Shown in pieces: positions 18,101 through 26,975 of a stretch of 64,000 bases of DNA. The position numbers and the translations under genes were made by a program. The DNA comes from Atopobium sp. oral taxon 810 str. F0209 (GTDB lineage Bacteria; Actinomycetota; Coriobacteriia; Coriobacteriales; Atopobiaceae): the NCBI RefSeq assembly GCF_000466405.1, contig NZ_KE952944.1, positions 1-64,000 on the forward strand, in the 5' to 3' direction. The notes beneath the pieces were generated by a model that had not been told where the DNA came from, did no database searches, and worked only from the letters and a program-made list of their open reading frames with translations. Within the stretch, counting starts at the first letter, position 1, and each line of letters opens with the position of its first letter.

Positions 18101-19381
18101 ATGGCAGATATGTTTGACTACTTAGATTGGTTTGGTGACTTCGATTTTGACCACGTTCCTTTCAATGAAGTGGATAATATCATACTCTCCCAGCTGTCTT
18201 ATCTAAAGCTCGATAACGTACTTTCTACTTGTGAATTCCTTGATACCTCTGAGGTCTGGCATAGATTTTCTACGCAAAAGGTATTGCCTAGCACGGGACC
18301 ACTCATTTCGGACCGTACTAACGAACTATTGGGATACATGGTCAAGTCGGGCCAGCGTTTTGCCAATGCAAAGCTCGGTTACTACGAGACGCGCTTTGAC
18401 GAAGAGGCACGTGAGCAATTTGCTGCGTTGACGCTTTATCTGTCTGATGGCAGCAGTTACCTCTCGTTTCGCGGCACCGATGACAGCTTGGTAGGATGGA
18501 TTGAGGACTGTGATATCAGCTACAGTATCGTCCCCGCACAGAAAGATGCACTTGCCTACCTTCGCCAAATCGCAAGCCTGACAGATGGTCCCTTGCGGGT
18601 TGGTGGGCATTCAAAAGGCGGCAACCTGGCTGCCTATGCAGTTGCTATGGCGCCAGAGCTCGACGAACGTATTATTGAACTTTGGTGCAATGACTCTCCA
18701 GGGTTTGACGATGCCGTACTTCCACTCTCAACCTTTGAGCGCCTGCGCGAGCGCACACATCTCTTTACGCCCGAATACAGCCTCGTAGCAGGACTTTTCT
18801 CGCATGCAGTAGAACCCGTTCTCGTCAAATCAAGCGCCCAAGGTGTTATGGAGCACAGCGCGGTTAATTGGCAGGTTATGCGCGACAAATTGGTGCGTGG
18901 AGATGCAGTGCGCCAAGCAAGCGTTCATGTGGGGCAGGCCTTCAACGAACTGCTCGCCAGCCTTGATTTGCAGGGACGCAAGAAGTTCGTTGACGAACTC
19001 TATCAAGCATTTATCTCCCATGACATTCATGACCTCGCAGGTATCATGGGACAAAGTCCCGCAGGAATCCGAGCAGTCACCGATTCGCTTAATTCGCTAG
19101 ATGAAAATAGCAAACATATCATTAACAGTTTTTTGTGGAATACCATGGGAGGAGCCGTACGCGGCGCTGCGGAGGAATCTGCCGAGCAGACCGCCAAAGC
19201 CTTGGCACCTGTTGCCAAAGCGGTCAATGTAGCGCTCTCCGAGGCTGGTGAAAAAACCAAACAAACTCTCGCAGTATGGAAAGCACAAACCGAAGCGCGT
19301 ATTGAAGGCTTGCAAACAAGCACTGTACAAGATAGGTCTTTACCAAGTCCGCCCAACAAAACTGACGCGAAAACCGACTAG
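18101..19381 (+). CDS. DUF2974-type alpha/beta hydrolase
   Basis: A 426-residue protein matching the DUF2974 (Mbeg1-like) group of predicted lipase-like hydrolases common in Firmicutes and Coriobacteriia. The nucleophile elbow GGHSKGGNLAAYAV is at about residue 167. The earlier SYLSFRGTDDSLVGWIEDC segment forms the expected FRGT oxyanion region, and a later SPGFDD carries a likely acid residue. The C-terminal 120 residues are helical and Ala/Glu/Lys-rich. No signal peptide is seen, so it is probably cytoplasmic. AAAGGAGAGG precedes the ATG. The substrate is unknown. It converges on the broken phosphatase gene with a 6-bp gap. Confidence 0.82.
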   Translation: MADMFDYLDWFGDFDFDHVPFNEVDNIILSQLSYLKLDNVLSTCEFLDTSEVWHRFSTQKVLPSTGPLISDRTNELLGYMVKSGQRFANAKLGYYETRFDEEAREQFAALTLYLSDGSSYLSFRGTDDSLVGWIEDCDISYSIVPAQKDALAYLRQIASLTDGPLRVGGHSKGGNLAAYAVAMAPELDERIIELWCNDSPGFDDAVLPLSTFERLRERTHLFTPEYSLVAGLFSHAVEPVLVKSSAQGVMEHSAVNWQVMRDKLVRGDAVRQASVHVGQAFNELLASLDLQGRKKFVDELYQAFISHDIHDLAGIMGQSPAGIRAVTDSLNSLDENSKHIINSFLWNTMGGAVRGAAEESAEQTAKALAPVAKAVNVALSEAGEKTKQTLAVWKAQTEARIEGLQTSTVQDRSLPSPPNKTDAKTD

Positions 19382-19387
19382 CTTTGC

Positions 19388-19868
19388 TTACCCTACATAC
19401 GCGAGCAGTGCTTTGCAGCCAGAAAGCACATCGCGCCAAGTAGCATCAAAATCGCCGGTGTACCAAGGATCTGCAACGTTAGCTGCACTTTGCCCAGGCT
19501 TTCCATCCACAAAGGAAAGCAATTTGACAAACTTATCTTCAGGATCGTCTCTGCAAATACGATGCAATCCACCAAGGTTCTCGTCGTCCATATAAACAAT
19601 CGTCCATATAAACAATTAAGTTCCAATCGCCATACTCAGAGGCACGGAACTGCCGTGCATAATGTTCGCAGACAGGCACTCCTTCTTTATGCAACTTGCG
19701 CACAGTACCGCGATGCACAGGATTGCCAATTTCTTCACGACTGGTTGCAGCAGAGTCAATGACAAATTCATGCTGGCGTCCTGCTTTACGCACTAAATCT
19801 TTCATCACGCTCTCTGCCATTGTCGATCTGCAGATATTTCCGTGACAGATGAACAGGATTTTATTCAT
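19388..19868 (-). pseudogene. Low-molecular-weight tyrosine phosphatase, frameshifted by a 16-bp duplication
   Basis: The 5' part, from ATG 19868, encodes the phosphatase start with catalytic loop ICHGNICRS (CX5RS). The 3' part, in another frame ending at TAA 19388, encodes the rest with the general-acid loop DPWYTGDF. The frames meet at a perfect tandem 16-bp duplication. Removing one copy gives an uninterrupted protein of 154 residues with continuous NLIVYMDDENLGGLH, the normal family length. The current frame from 19868 yields a 109-residue product with an altered tail, lacking the acid loop and so probably inactive. The lesion could be a fixed mutation, a reversible slippage switch or an assembly error. 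Confidence 0.88.
19585..19616. repeat. Perfect 16-bp tandem duplication inside the phosphatase gene
   Basis: CGTCCATATAAACAAT occurs at 19585-19600 and again at 19601-19616 with no spacer. Sixteen is not a multiple of three, so the duplication shifts the reading frame of the phosphatase gene. Confidence 0.97.
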
Positions 19869-19950
19869 TTCTTTATCCCACCGGTTACGACTCTGTAATC
19901 AATTGTTGTTGCGAGGCATCCAACAGGATGCACACAGCGATGATAGTCCA

Positions 19951-19973
19951 GTCACCTTGTCTCCAAAGGTGAC
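19951..19973 (+). promoter_or_regulatory. Leader hairpin before the ABC importer operon
   Basis: GTCACCTT and AAGGTGAC form a perfect 8-bp stem with a 7-nt loop, 59 bp before the start codon of the binding-protein gene at 20032. No T run follows, so it is not an obvious terminator. It may be an operator or an RNA control element. No T-box or tryptophan leader peptide is seen. Confidence 0.4.
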
Positions 19974-20031
19974 ACGGAAACAAATTACCGCTATACGGCA
20001 ATGTGTGGCGGAGCTCATGAGGAGGAACGAC

Positions 20032-21015
20032 ATGTCAAAAACTATCACACGTCGTCGTGCACTTAGCGTATTGGGAGGTATGGGATTAGCCGCCTTTGGA
20101 CTTTCTGCTTGTTCTAATGCTGGCTCTGGCAGTTCCGCCTCTGGTGAGGGCGAATCCAAGATTGGCGTATTACAGCTAACTGAGCATGCTGCACTTGATG
20201 CTGCAAACAAGGGCTTTGTCAAAGCGCTAGATGATTCGGGTATCAAATACACCATTGACCAGCAAAATGCCCAAAATGACCAATCCGCCTGCCAAACTAT
20301 TGCCTCAAAGTTAGTCAATGAGGGCAACGACCTCATCCTTGCCATAGCAACTCCAGCTTGCCAGGCTGTAGCAGGCGCCACAACTGATATTCCCATAGTC
20401 GGCACTGCCATTACTGACTACGCCGCCTCGGGACTTGTGGCCGACAATGATGCTCCTGGAGGAAACGTCACAGGTACCTCTGACCTCACTCCTGTTGAAG
20501 AGCAGTTTGATCTGCTGCAAAAGCTCCTGCCTGATGCCAAGAAGGTAGCAATTCTTTACTGCACTGCAGAGTCCAACTCTAGCGTACAAGCCGAAATGGC
20601 CCACGATGCTGCCCGTACACGTAAGCTAGACGCCGAAGACTACACAGTATCAAGCTCCAATGAGATTCAGCAGGTTGTTGAGTCTATGATCGGCAAGGTA
20701 GATGTTATCTACGCGCCCACAGATAACACCATCGCGGCAGGCATGCAAACCGTTTCTATGGTCGCAACCGAGCACAAACTCCCCATCATCTGTGGTGAAA
20801 GCGGAATGGTTGCAAACGGCGGCCTGGCTACCTACGGCATTGATTATGAAAAATTGGGTTACAAGACAGGCGAGATGGCTGTCAAAATTCTCAACGGAGA
20901 AGCAAAGCCCGCCGAGATGCCTATCGAACATCTAGATGTCTCTGAGTGCACCTTGGCAACTAACAAAGAAATTGCTAAAACCTTAGGCATTGACCTTTCA
21001 AAATTGGATGCCTAG
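20032..21015 (+). CDS. TrpX-type ABC importer, substrate-binding lipoprotein
   Basis: A 327-residue extracellular binding protein of the family that includes the streptococcal TrpX (ABC_sub_bind, periplasmic-binding fold). The N-terminus has arginines (TRRRALSV), a hydrophobic run and a lipobox GLSAC at Cys24. The mature fold begins KIGVLQLTEHAALDAANKGF and includes IPIVGTAITDY, GNVTGTSDLTPVEEQ and PIICGESGMVANGG, all typical. GGAGG lies 6 nt before the ATG at 20032; the frame extending upstream to 19849 is not coding. With the permease and ATPase that follow it forms a complete importer, probably for an aromatic amino acid or related compound (inference). Confidence 0.88.
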   Translation: MSKTITRRRALSVLGGMGLAAFGLSACSNAGSGSSASGEGESKIGVLQLTEHAALDAANKGFVKALDDSGIKYTIDQQNAQNDQSACQTIASKLVNEGNDLILAIATPACQAVAGATTDIPIVGTAITDYAASGLVADNDAPGGNVTGTSDLTPVEEQFDLLQKLLPDAKKVAILYCTAESNSSVQAEMAHDAARTRKLDAEDYTVSSSNEIQQVVESMIGKVDVIYAPTDNTIAAGMQTVSMVATEHKLPIICGESGMVANGGLATYGIDYEKLGYKTGEMAVKILNGEAKPAEMPIEHLDVSECTLATNKEIAKTLGIDLSKLDA

Positions 21016-21143
21016 GACAACGCTTTTCTTATGAACCGCGCTTTTCTTATATTGGATAGCCTCAAAATTGCCCACACACGATTATCAACAAGTGCGGCGC
21101 GGGCTTTAGGCTGGCAACAAAAGACTATGTTGGGGAGAACTAC

Positions 21144-22061
21144 ATGCTATTAGCGCTTTCGGGAGCTGTATCTCAGGGCATCCTTTGGGGTGTAATGGTG
21201 CTCGGGGTCTTCATCACGTACAAAATGCTCGACATTGCAGACCTCACCGTTGACGGCAGCTTTGCATTAGGGGGCTGTGTTGCAGCAGTTTGTTCGGTAG
21301 GAATGGGCCTTGATCCACTCATCGCAGTACTGCTGGGCACACTCGCTGGTGTTGTTGCAGGAGCAGTTACTGGTCTGCTTCACACTCTCTTTGATATTCC
21401 AGCGATTTTGGCGGGAATTCTGACTCAAATCGCGCTTTGGTCCATCAATTTGCGTGTCATGGGCAAATCCAACACGCCGCTCTTAAACGTCGATACTGTT
21501 TTTACTCGCACAGCATCCCTTTTGCATATTTCTCGCGATAACGCAACGTTTGTTGTGGGAATCGTTGTCGCCATTTTGGCGATCGTATTCCTCTACTGGT
21601 TTTTTGGTACTGAGATTGGTTCGGCAATGCGCGCCACTGGCCAAAACGAAGATATGTGTCGTGCGCTGGGTATAGATGTACGTATTACTAAGCTCTTTGC
21701 CCTGATGCTTTCCAACGGTTTTGTGGGTCTATCGGGTGCGCTCATTTGCCAAAGCCAAAAGTATGCCGACATTGGTATGGGAACAGGCGCCATCGTTATT
21801 GGCCTTGCTGCTATTGTCATCGGCGAAGTACTTGGACGTCTAACCCCAAATAAATTACAGGCCTTTGGCAGCCGCCTCACATCAGCCGTAGTAGGCTCTG
21901 TCGTATATTTCCTCATCCGTGCGATTGTGCTTCAGATGGGCATGGATGCCAATGATATGAAATTGCTGTCTGCAGTTATTGTTGCTCTTGCGTTGGTTGT
22001 ACCCGTTATCTGGGAGCGCAATCAACAGCGTCGCGTTTACGCAAAAGGAGGTGAGTGCTAA
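21144..22061 (+). CDS. TrpY-type ABC importer, permease
   Basis: A 305-residue integral membrane protein with about eight helices, of the branched-chain/sugar permease superfamily that pairs with TrpX-type binding proteins. Characteristic segments are MLDIADLTVDGSFALGGCVAA near the start, FDIPAILAGILTQIALWSINLRVMGKSNTPLL and the coupling region MRATGQNEDMCRALGIDVRITK. GGGAG precedes the ATG. It lies 128 bp after the binding-protein gene, in a gap with a duplicated CGCTTTTCTTAT. Its stop overlaps the next start, so the ATPase is translationally coupled. Confidence 0.9.
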   Translation: MLLALSGAVSQGILWGVMVLGVFITYKMLDIADLTVDGSFALGGCVAAVCSVGMGLDPLIAVLLGTLAGVVAGAVTGLLHTLFDIPAILAGILTQIALWSINLRVMGKSNTPLLNVDTVFTRTASLLHISRDNATFVVGIVVAILAIVFLYWFFGTEIGSAMRATGQNEDMCRALGIDVRITKLFALMLSNGFVGLSGALICQSQKYADIGMGTGAIVIGLAAIVIGEVLGRLTPNKLQAFGSRLTSAVVGSVVYFLIRAIVLQMGMDANDMKLLSAVIVALALVVPVIWERNQQRRVYAKGGEC

Positions 22062-22855
22062 TGCTCGTACTTAAAGGCGTCAGTAAGACCTTCAACAAAG
22101 GCACCGTTAACGAAAAGCCAGCACTCATTGATGTAAATCTGCATCTCAATCCTGGCGACTTTGTCACAGTCATAGGTGGCAACGGGGCTGGCAAGTCCAC
22201 CCTACTCAATAGTATCGCAGGTGTCTTTCCCCTTGATGGCGGTCAGGTCATCTTGGATGGACAGGATATCAGTCGGCTACGTGAACACAAACGCGCTGTC
22301 AATCTCGGTCGCGTTTTTCAAGATCCCATGCGAGGTACTGCCGCTGACATGCAAATCATTGAGAATCTTTCTCTTGCAGCGCGGCGTGGGGCAAGCCGTG
22401 GGCTCAGCTGGGGTATCAGCAAAAATGAACATGCCCTTTACCATGAACGCCTAGCCGAGCTAGACCTAGGTCTTGAAGATCGCATGACTTCCAAGGTGGG
22501 ACTACTCTCTGGTGGACAACGTCAAGCACTTACGCTTTTGATGGCCATACTCAAAAAGCCAAAGCTGTTACTTTTAGATGAGCATACCGCTGCTCTTGAC
22601 CCCAAGACTGCTTCAAAAGTATTAGATTTGACTGAAAAACTCGTAGGAGAGTACAACCTGACTACGCTCATGGTTACGCACAATATGAACGACGCCATTC
22701 GCTTGGGCAACCGTCTTATCATGATGCATGAGGGTCATATCATTTTCGACGTACGCGACGACGAAAAACGGCAGTTACATGTGCACGATCTGCTTCAAAA
22801 ATTTGAAGAGGTCTCCGGAGGCGAGCTCGCAAACGATCGCATGCTCTTGTCATAG
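22061..22855 (+). CDS. TrpZ-type ABC importer, ATP-binding protein
   Basis: A 264-residue ABC ATPase with Walker A GGNGAGKST, Q-loop VFQDPMRGTAAD, signature LSGGQRQALTLLMA, Walker B LLLLDEHTAALDP and switch histidine in MVTHNMNDA. It completes the importer begun at 20032. The ATG at 22061 shares one base with the permease stop (TAATG) and has AGGAGG 8 nt upstream; the GTG at 22055 is too close to that site. The C-terminus is a short helical tail. Confidence 0.93.
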   Translation: MLVLKGVSKTFNKGTVNEKPALIDVNLHLNPGDFVTVIGGNGAGKSTLLNSIAGVFPLDGGQVILDGQDISRLREHKRAVNLGRVFQDPMRGTAADMQIIENLSLAARRGASRGLSWGISKNEHALYHERLAELDLGLEDRMTSKVGLLSGGQRQALTLLMAILKKPKLLLLDEHTAALDPKTASKVLDLTEKLVGEYNLTTLMVTHNMNDAIRLGNRLIMMHEGHIIFDVRDDEKRQLHVHDLLQKFEEVSGGELANDRMLLS

Positions 22856-22962
22856 ATGGTTCGAATTTCGGGCATAAAATTCGCAGATGGTTCAAGCTTC
22901 GAAGTAGGCGAGCATAAACGCGCAGGTCACATTTTTCGAAAACTCGAAGAATGAACCATCTG
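22854..22962. repeat. AGATGGTTC repeat block with long inverted repeat
   Basis: AGATGGTTC appears at 22854 and again within CAGATGGTTCA at 22884-22894, and an exact inverted copy TGAACCATCTG lies at 22952-22962. Inside the loop there are further short TCGAA/TTCGA elements. The block fills the gap between the convergent ATPase gene and the dedA-like gene. There is no T run, so its action as a terminator is uncertain. Confidence 0.7.
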
Positions 22963-22986
22963 TGAAAGGATGCTTATTAAAACCGC

Positions 22987-23625
22987 TTATTTATTGAGGC
23001 GGCCACGAATCAAGCCAACGATCATCGGGATAACTGAAACTAAGATAATGCCAACAACCACCAGTTCAAAGTGCGCTTGCACTGCAGGGATACCACCAAA
23101 GAAATAGCCCAAAAGCAGGAAAAGTGTTGACCAAGTAATACCGCCGAGGATATTAAAGAGCACAAAGTGGTGCCACTTCATGCCACCCATGCCAGCAAGG
23201 AAGGGCACAAAAGTACGAATAAAGGGAAAGAAACGCCCGAGAAAAATTGCAAGACGACCCCATTTATCCAAAAACGCCTCGGACTTCTCTATGCGCTCAG
23301 GCGTCATAGCCTTTACTTTGCCTGAATCGATAATGCGCTTACCCAGAAAGTGACCAATCAAAAAGTTGCATTGATCGCCCAAAATTGCAGCGCACCACGC
23401 CACTGCCAGCAAAAGGTAGATATTAAAGTCACCCGTTGCAGCAAAAAAGCCTGATGCAAAAAGTAGAGAATCACCAGGTAGAAAGGGAAAGAACACAACC
23501 CCTGTTTCAATGAAAATAATCAAAAAGACAAAGCCATATGCAGCAACAGGTCCCATCGCAATCCAGCTTGCGATAGCGCTGCGGGGATCGCGGAGAAGGT
23601 CGACAAAAAAGTTGACGATGTCCAT
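22987..23625 (-). CDS. DedA family membrane protein
   Basis: A 212-residue DedA/SNARE-associated family protein, full length. The conserved segments FIETGVVFFPFLPGDSLLF, GDQCNFLIGHFLGKR and FLGRFFPFIRTFVPFLAG are all visible, with about five membrane-embedded helices and a basic C-terminus. DedA proteins act as lipid scramblases or flippases and affect envelope integrity and proton-motive force. AGGAACC precedes the ATG at 23625. It lies downstream of the SRP RNA gene on the same strand and is probably transcribed separately. Confidence 0.93.
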   Translation of the reverse strand: MDIVNFFVDLLRDPRSAIASWIAMGPVAAYGFVFLIIFIETGVVFFPFLPGDSLLFASGFFAATGDFNIYLLLAVAWCAAILGDQCNFLIGHFLGKRIIDSGKVKAMTPERIEKSEAFLDKWGRLAIFLGRFFPFIRTFVPFLAGMGGMKWHHFVLFNILGGITWSTLFLLLGYFFGGIPAVQAHFELVVVGIILVSVIPMIVGLIRGRLNK

Positions 23626-23653
23626 AGGTTCCTAACGTCGTTATGTATGATGA

Positions 23654-23684
23654 CGCCCCGGGGCTTTCAGAAAGTCTCGGGGCG
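23654..23684 (-). terminator. Hairpin after the SRP RNA
   Basis: CGCCCCGAG and CCCGGGGCG form a GC-rich stem just past the SRP RNA 3' end, followed by TCATCATAC. The T run is poor, but position and stability fit a terminator or a 3' end-forming hairpin. Confidence 0.6.
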
Positions 23685-23697
23685 ACCGCAAGTGCGC

Positions 23698-23790
<93 letters not shown>

Positions 23791-23813
23791 ACTCACTTGC
23801 AGGCCAAAGTATA

Positions 23814-23850
23814 GCGGCAGCCGAGCTTTGTTGCCTAGCTCGGCTGCCGC
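23814..23850 (-). terminator. Perfect 14-bp hairpin abutting the SRP RNA promoter
   Basis: GCGGCAGCCGAGCT and AGCTCGGCTGCCGC pair perfectly around a 9-nt loop. On the minus strand it lies 100 bp past the oxidoreductase gene and directly against the TATACT -10 of the SRP RNA. It can end the oxidoreductase transcript, although only a weak T tract follows. Confidence 0.65.
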
Positions 23851-23949
23851 ACTGCCACAAATACTCATAAAGCTTGTGATTTACTGAGACATTCGGACGC
23901 AAAATGCCACAAGCACGCACGTGAGCACTCTCTAGTGGGCACTCTCTAG

Positions 23950-25008
23950 CTACTTGTCTGCAGGGAAGCGCACACCAAGCTGTCTGCGGGCTTCGTCCAT
24001 TGTGGTTAGCGCATCACAGGTCACCTGCTGGAATTGATGAACGCGTTTAAGCGCTTCGGCTTTCCCCGCGACCGCATCACGGAAGAAGGACAACTCACAC
24101 ACCATATCGTTTTCAGGCGTCACAACAGGGAGCTCTTCTTCCGCACCACCCACAGTGCCATATGCCATACCTGCATCCACATGCGTCACGAGCTTTAACT
24201 GTGAGCAGTTAGGCAGCGTTCCAATAGTCAGCGTGGCTTTTTCACCTTGAATCTGAGATGGGATAAGATCGTCAGTCACCTTTCCATAGGAAAGGTTCAC
24301 CACCTTGTCGCCGTAGTCAAGCAGCATTTCACCCGCTAGATCAATCTTTCCGTAAGCGCTATCAACGGGCTCGCCAGGAACCGCTGCGCAAATTCCTGCA
24401 GCTAGTACGCGCTGTGGGCGACCAAAGAGCGCTACTGCAGGCTCCATGGTATAGATGCCAATATCCATCAGCGCACCCTCGGAAAGCAATGGATCAAACT
24501 GACTGACACGCTCACCAGCGAGCAATCGCGCCATGCGAGAAGTAATTTTAGAGAAGCGCAGAGTTGCTTGGCGAATAGTTCCCAGGCGGTCTAAATTCTG
24601 TTCAATCTTGGCAAAACCAGGGTCATAAAGATTGCGCATTGCTTCCATCGCAATAACACCCGCGGCTTCTGCAGCAGCAAATACTTCTGCCGCCTCGATG
24701 GCATTCGATGCAAAAGCTTTCTCTACCAACACATGCTTGCCACCTGCAATGAGTTGTTTTGCCTGAGGTCCATGTAGCGCATTGGGGCTTGCGATATACA
24801 CTGCATCCACATCAGGTGAAGCAGCCAATTCAGCAAGATCATCAAACGCCAACTCTGCGCCATGCTTTTGTGCAAAATCTTTTGCCCGCACGAGCGCACG
24901 CGAATAACAGCCTACTAGGCGTACACCTTCAGTTTTTGCTACCGCATCAAGAAACCTCTCACAAATCGCACTGGTACCGATAGTTGCGATTCTTAGCTCG
25001 TTTTCCAT
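23950..25008 (-). CDS. Gfo/Idh/MocA family NAD(P)-dependent oxidoreductase
   Basis: A 352-residue oxidoreductase. The Rossmann domain opens with LRIATIGTSAICERFLDAV; the binding turn reads GTSAI rather than the common GxGxxG. The conserved EKP-type motif appears as EKAFA (residues about 92-96), so the usual proline is an alanine. The C-terminal alpha/beta domain carries DIGIYTMEPAVALFG. Members oxidise or reduce sugars and sugar derivatives such as inositols and dihydrodiols; the substrate here is unknown. GAGGGAGG lies 8 nt before ATG 25008, which is preferred to 25050. It is divergent from adenine deaminase with a 126-bp shared promoter region. Confidence 0.87.
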   Translation of the reverse strand: MENELRIATIGTSAICERFLDAVAKTEGVRLVGCYSRALVRAKDFAQKHGAELAFDDLAELAASPDVDAVYIASPNALHGPQAKQLIAGGKHVLVEKAFASNAIEAAEVFAAAEAAGVIAMEAMRNLYDPGFAKIEQNLDRLGTIRQATLRFSKITSRMARLLAGERVSQFDPLLSEGALMDIGIYTMEPAVALFGRPQRVLAAGICAAVPGEPVDSAYGKIDLAGEMLLDYGDKVVNLSYGKVTDDLIPSQIQGEKATLTIGTLPNCSQLKLVTHVDAGMAYGTVGGAEEELPVVTPENDMVCELSFFRDAVAGKAEALKRVHQFQQVTCDALTTMDEARRQLGVRFPADK

Positions 25009-25134
25009 AGCTGCTGCCTCCCTCACGTTGCTTTGACATTTTTCCGTCATTTCTAATTATCCCACCAGTGAGAATTGTTTTGTTTAACTGCGGGGTATTA
25101 TGTTGAGAAGCAAAATCCATGGATTGGAGCCGCC

Positions 25135-26943
25135 ATGTTCAACACCTATTGCAAAAAGTCCCAATGGGAGTGCCAACGTGACCTCATCCACGTTGCACGC
25201 GGTGAGCAAGCCGCGGATTTGGTCATTCGCCATGCAACGTTAGTTTCTACTACCACCCGCGAACTGCTAAAAGATGCAGATATTGCTGTCGTTGCTGGCC
25301 GCGTGGCTTACCTGGGTTTGGAGGGAAAGACCGCAGAGCATTGTATTGGACCTAACACCAAAGTTGTAGATGCTACGGGCTACTATGCCTTGCCCGGTCT
25401 TATTGACTCACACATCCACATTGAATCATCCATGTGTTCGCCCGCCGAGTATGCTCGCGCGGTTGTTCCTCATGGCACCACAACCATCATGTGGGATCCG
25501 CACGAAATCGCCAACGTTGCAGGTCTTGCAGCAGTACATGCCGCTGAAGCCGATGCCAAACGCACACCACTCAAAGCGATGGTTACCACACCAAGTTGTG
25601 TGCCGGCAGTGCCAGGTTTTGAAGATACCGGCGCTGAGGTCACCGCTATCGATATCGCCCAAGAAATGCAACGCGATGACACAGTAGCCCTCGGCGAAAT
25701 GATGAACTACCCTGGCATTCTTTCCTGCGAAGACAATGCTCTTAATGAGGTTGCGGAAACTCTCAAAGCAGGGCGCACCGTCACTGGCCATTACACTGTG
25801 CCCGAGCATGATCGTGATCTCAACGCCTACATCGCCGCAGGCATCACAGCAGATCATGAATCCTACCGTCCCGAAGACGTAGTCGCAAAACTGCGCTTAG
25901 GCATGTATGTACAATTGCGCCAGGGTTCTGCTTGGCAAAATATGAAACGTCTAGCTCCTGCAGTGACACATCATCAGATTGATAGTAGATTCTGCACACT
26001 GTGCTCCGATGACAATCAACCACGCACTATTGTTGAGGATGGACACGTGGATCGCTTGCTGCGTCTTGCAGTGAGTTGCGGCATCAATCCTATCGAAGCA
26101 ATACAGATGGCAACTCTCAACACAGCTACATGCTTCCATCTTGACCATGATTTAGGGGCGATTATCCCCGGGAAATGTGCCGATATTGTGCTATGCGATA
26201 GCTTGGATGAATTCAATGTCCACCAAGTCTTTATTGATGGTGAATTAGTTGCTGAGGATGGTAAACCCCTCTTTGACTTTGAACCCTACGACTGGCCACA
26301 GGAGTATACGCACACCATGAACCTCGGGATGGAAATTACTCCCAAAAGTTTCCGTATTCCCACTGATAAGGCCGATGGCCCCGTCAAGGTGCACGTCATT
26401 GGCTCTGCTCCTGGCTCAACAGTAACTGATGATCTTGTCATGGAAGTCCCTGCCAAGGACGGCGAGCTGCTCAGTGACCCCACAAACGATTTGATTAAGG
26501 TCTGTGTCTTTGAGCGCCATCATGCTACAGGCACACATGCAGCTGGCTTCCTGCATGGCTTTGGTATTCACGGTGCCCTCGCCCAGACCGTAGCACATGA
26601 TGCTCATAACCTGCTGGTTGCAGGCGACAACGACGATGATATGGCCCTAGCTGCACGCACCCTCATCGAATGTGGCGGTGGCGAAGTCGCCGTCCAAGAT
26701 GGTAAGGTGCTCGCGCTAGTCGAGCTGCCTGTCTTTGGTCTGCTTTCCGACCAGCGCATCGAGCTTATCGCTGAAAAAGTTGCTCAAGTCGAGGAAGCGT
26801 GGCGCACAATGGGATGCACTATGCCCTCGCCGTTTATGACTATGGGCATTATGTCGCTGGCTTGTGTGCCTGTGCTACGCATCACCAACAGAGGTTATGT
26901 TAACTGCATAACCTATCAGTTCCAACCACTCGAAGTTGAGTAA
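25135..26943 (+). CDS. ade: Adenine deaminase (AdeC type)
   Basis: A 602-residue metal-dependent deaminase converting adenine to hypoxanthine and ammonia, of the AdeC/YicP type. The amidohydrolase motifs are complete: DSHIHIESSMCSP, TIMWDPHEIANVAG, the glutamate in VALGEMMNYPG and GHYTVPEHD. A C-terminal AdeC domain ends TNRGYVNCITYQF. The ATG at 25135 has GGAG close upstream and matches the family N-terminus; the frame from 25075 is unneeded. A probable promoter (TTGTTT, 17 nt, TATTAT) lies just ahead. It may work with the two purine-nucleoside-type deaminase pairs of this window in purine salvage. Confidence 0.94.
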   Translation: MFNTYCKKSQWECQRDLIHVARGEQAADLVIRHATLVSTTTRELLKDADIAVVAGRVAYLGLEGKTAEHCIGPNTKVVDATGYYALPGLIDSHIHIESSMCSPAEYARAVVPHGTTTIMWDPHEIANVAGLAAVHAAEADAKRTPLKAMVTTPSCVPAVPGFEDTGAEVTAIDIAQEMQRDDTVALGEMMNYPGILSCEDNALNEVAETLKAGRTVTGHYTVPEHDRDLNAYIAAGITADHESYRPEDVVAKLRLGMYVQLRQGSAWQNMKRLAPAVTHHQIDSRFCTLCSDDNQPRTIVEDGHVDRLLRLAVSCGINPIEAIQMATLNTATCFHLDHDLGAIIPGKCADIVLCDSLDEFNVHQVFIDGELVAEDGKPLFDFEPYDWPQEYTHTMNLGMEITPKSFRIPTDKADGPVKVHVIGSAPGSTVTDDLVMEVPAKDGELLSDPTNDLIKVCVFERHHATGTHAAGFLHGFGIHGALAQTVAHDAHNLLVAGDNDDDMALAARTLIECGGGEVAVQDGKVLALVELPVFGLLSDQRIELIAEKVAQVEEAWRTMGCTMPSPFMTMGIMSLACVPVLRITNRGYVNCITYQFQPLEVE

Positions 26944-26975
26944 GCCGCTGTCAATCCCTATCGAAAGGAATTCCT

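Noticed and set aside
19849-20031. N-terminal extension of the TrpX-type binding protein
   Set aside because: The lipoprotein signal and the GGAGG site place the start at 20032; the extension overlaps a hairpin leader.
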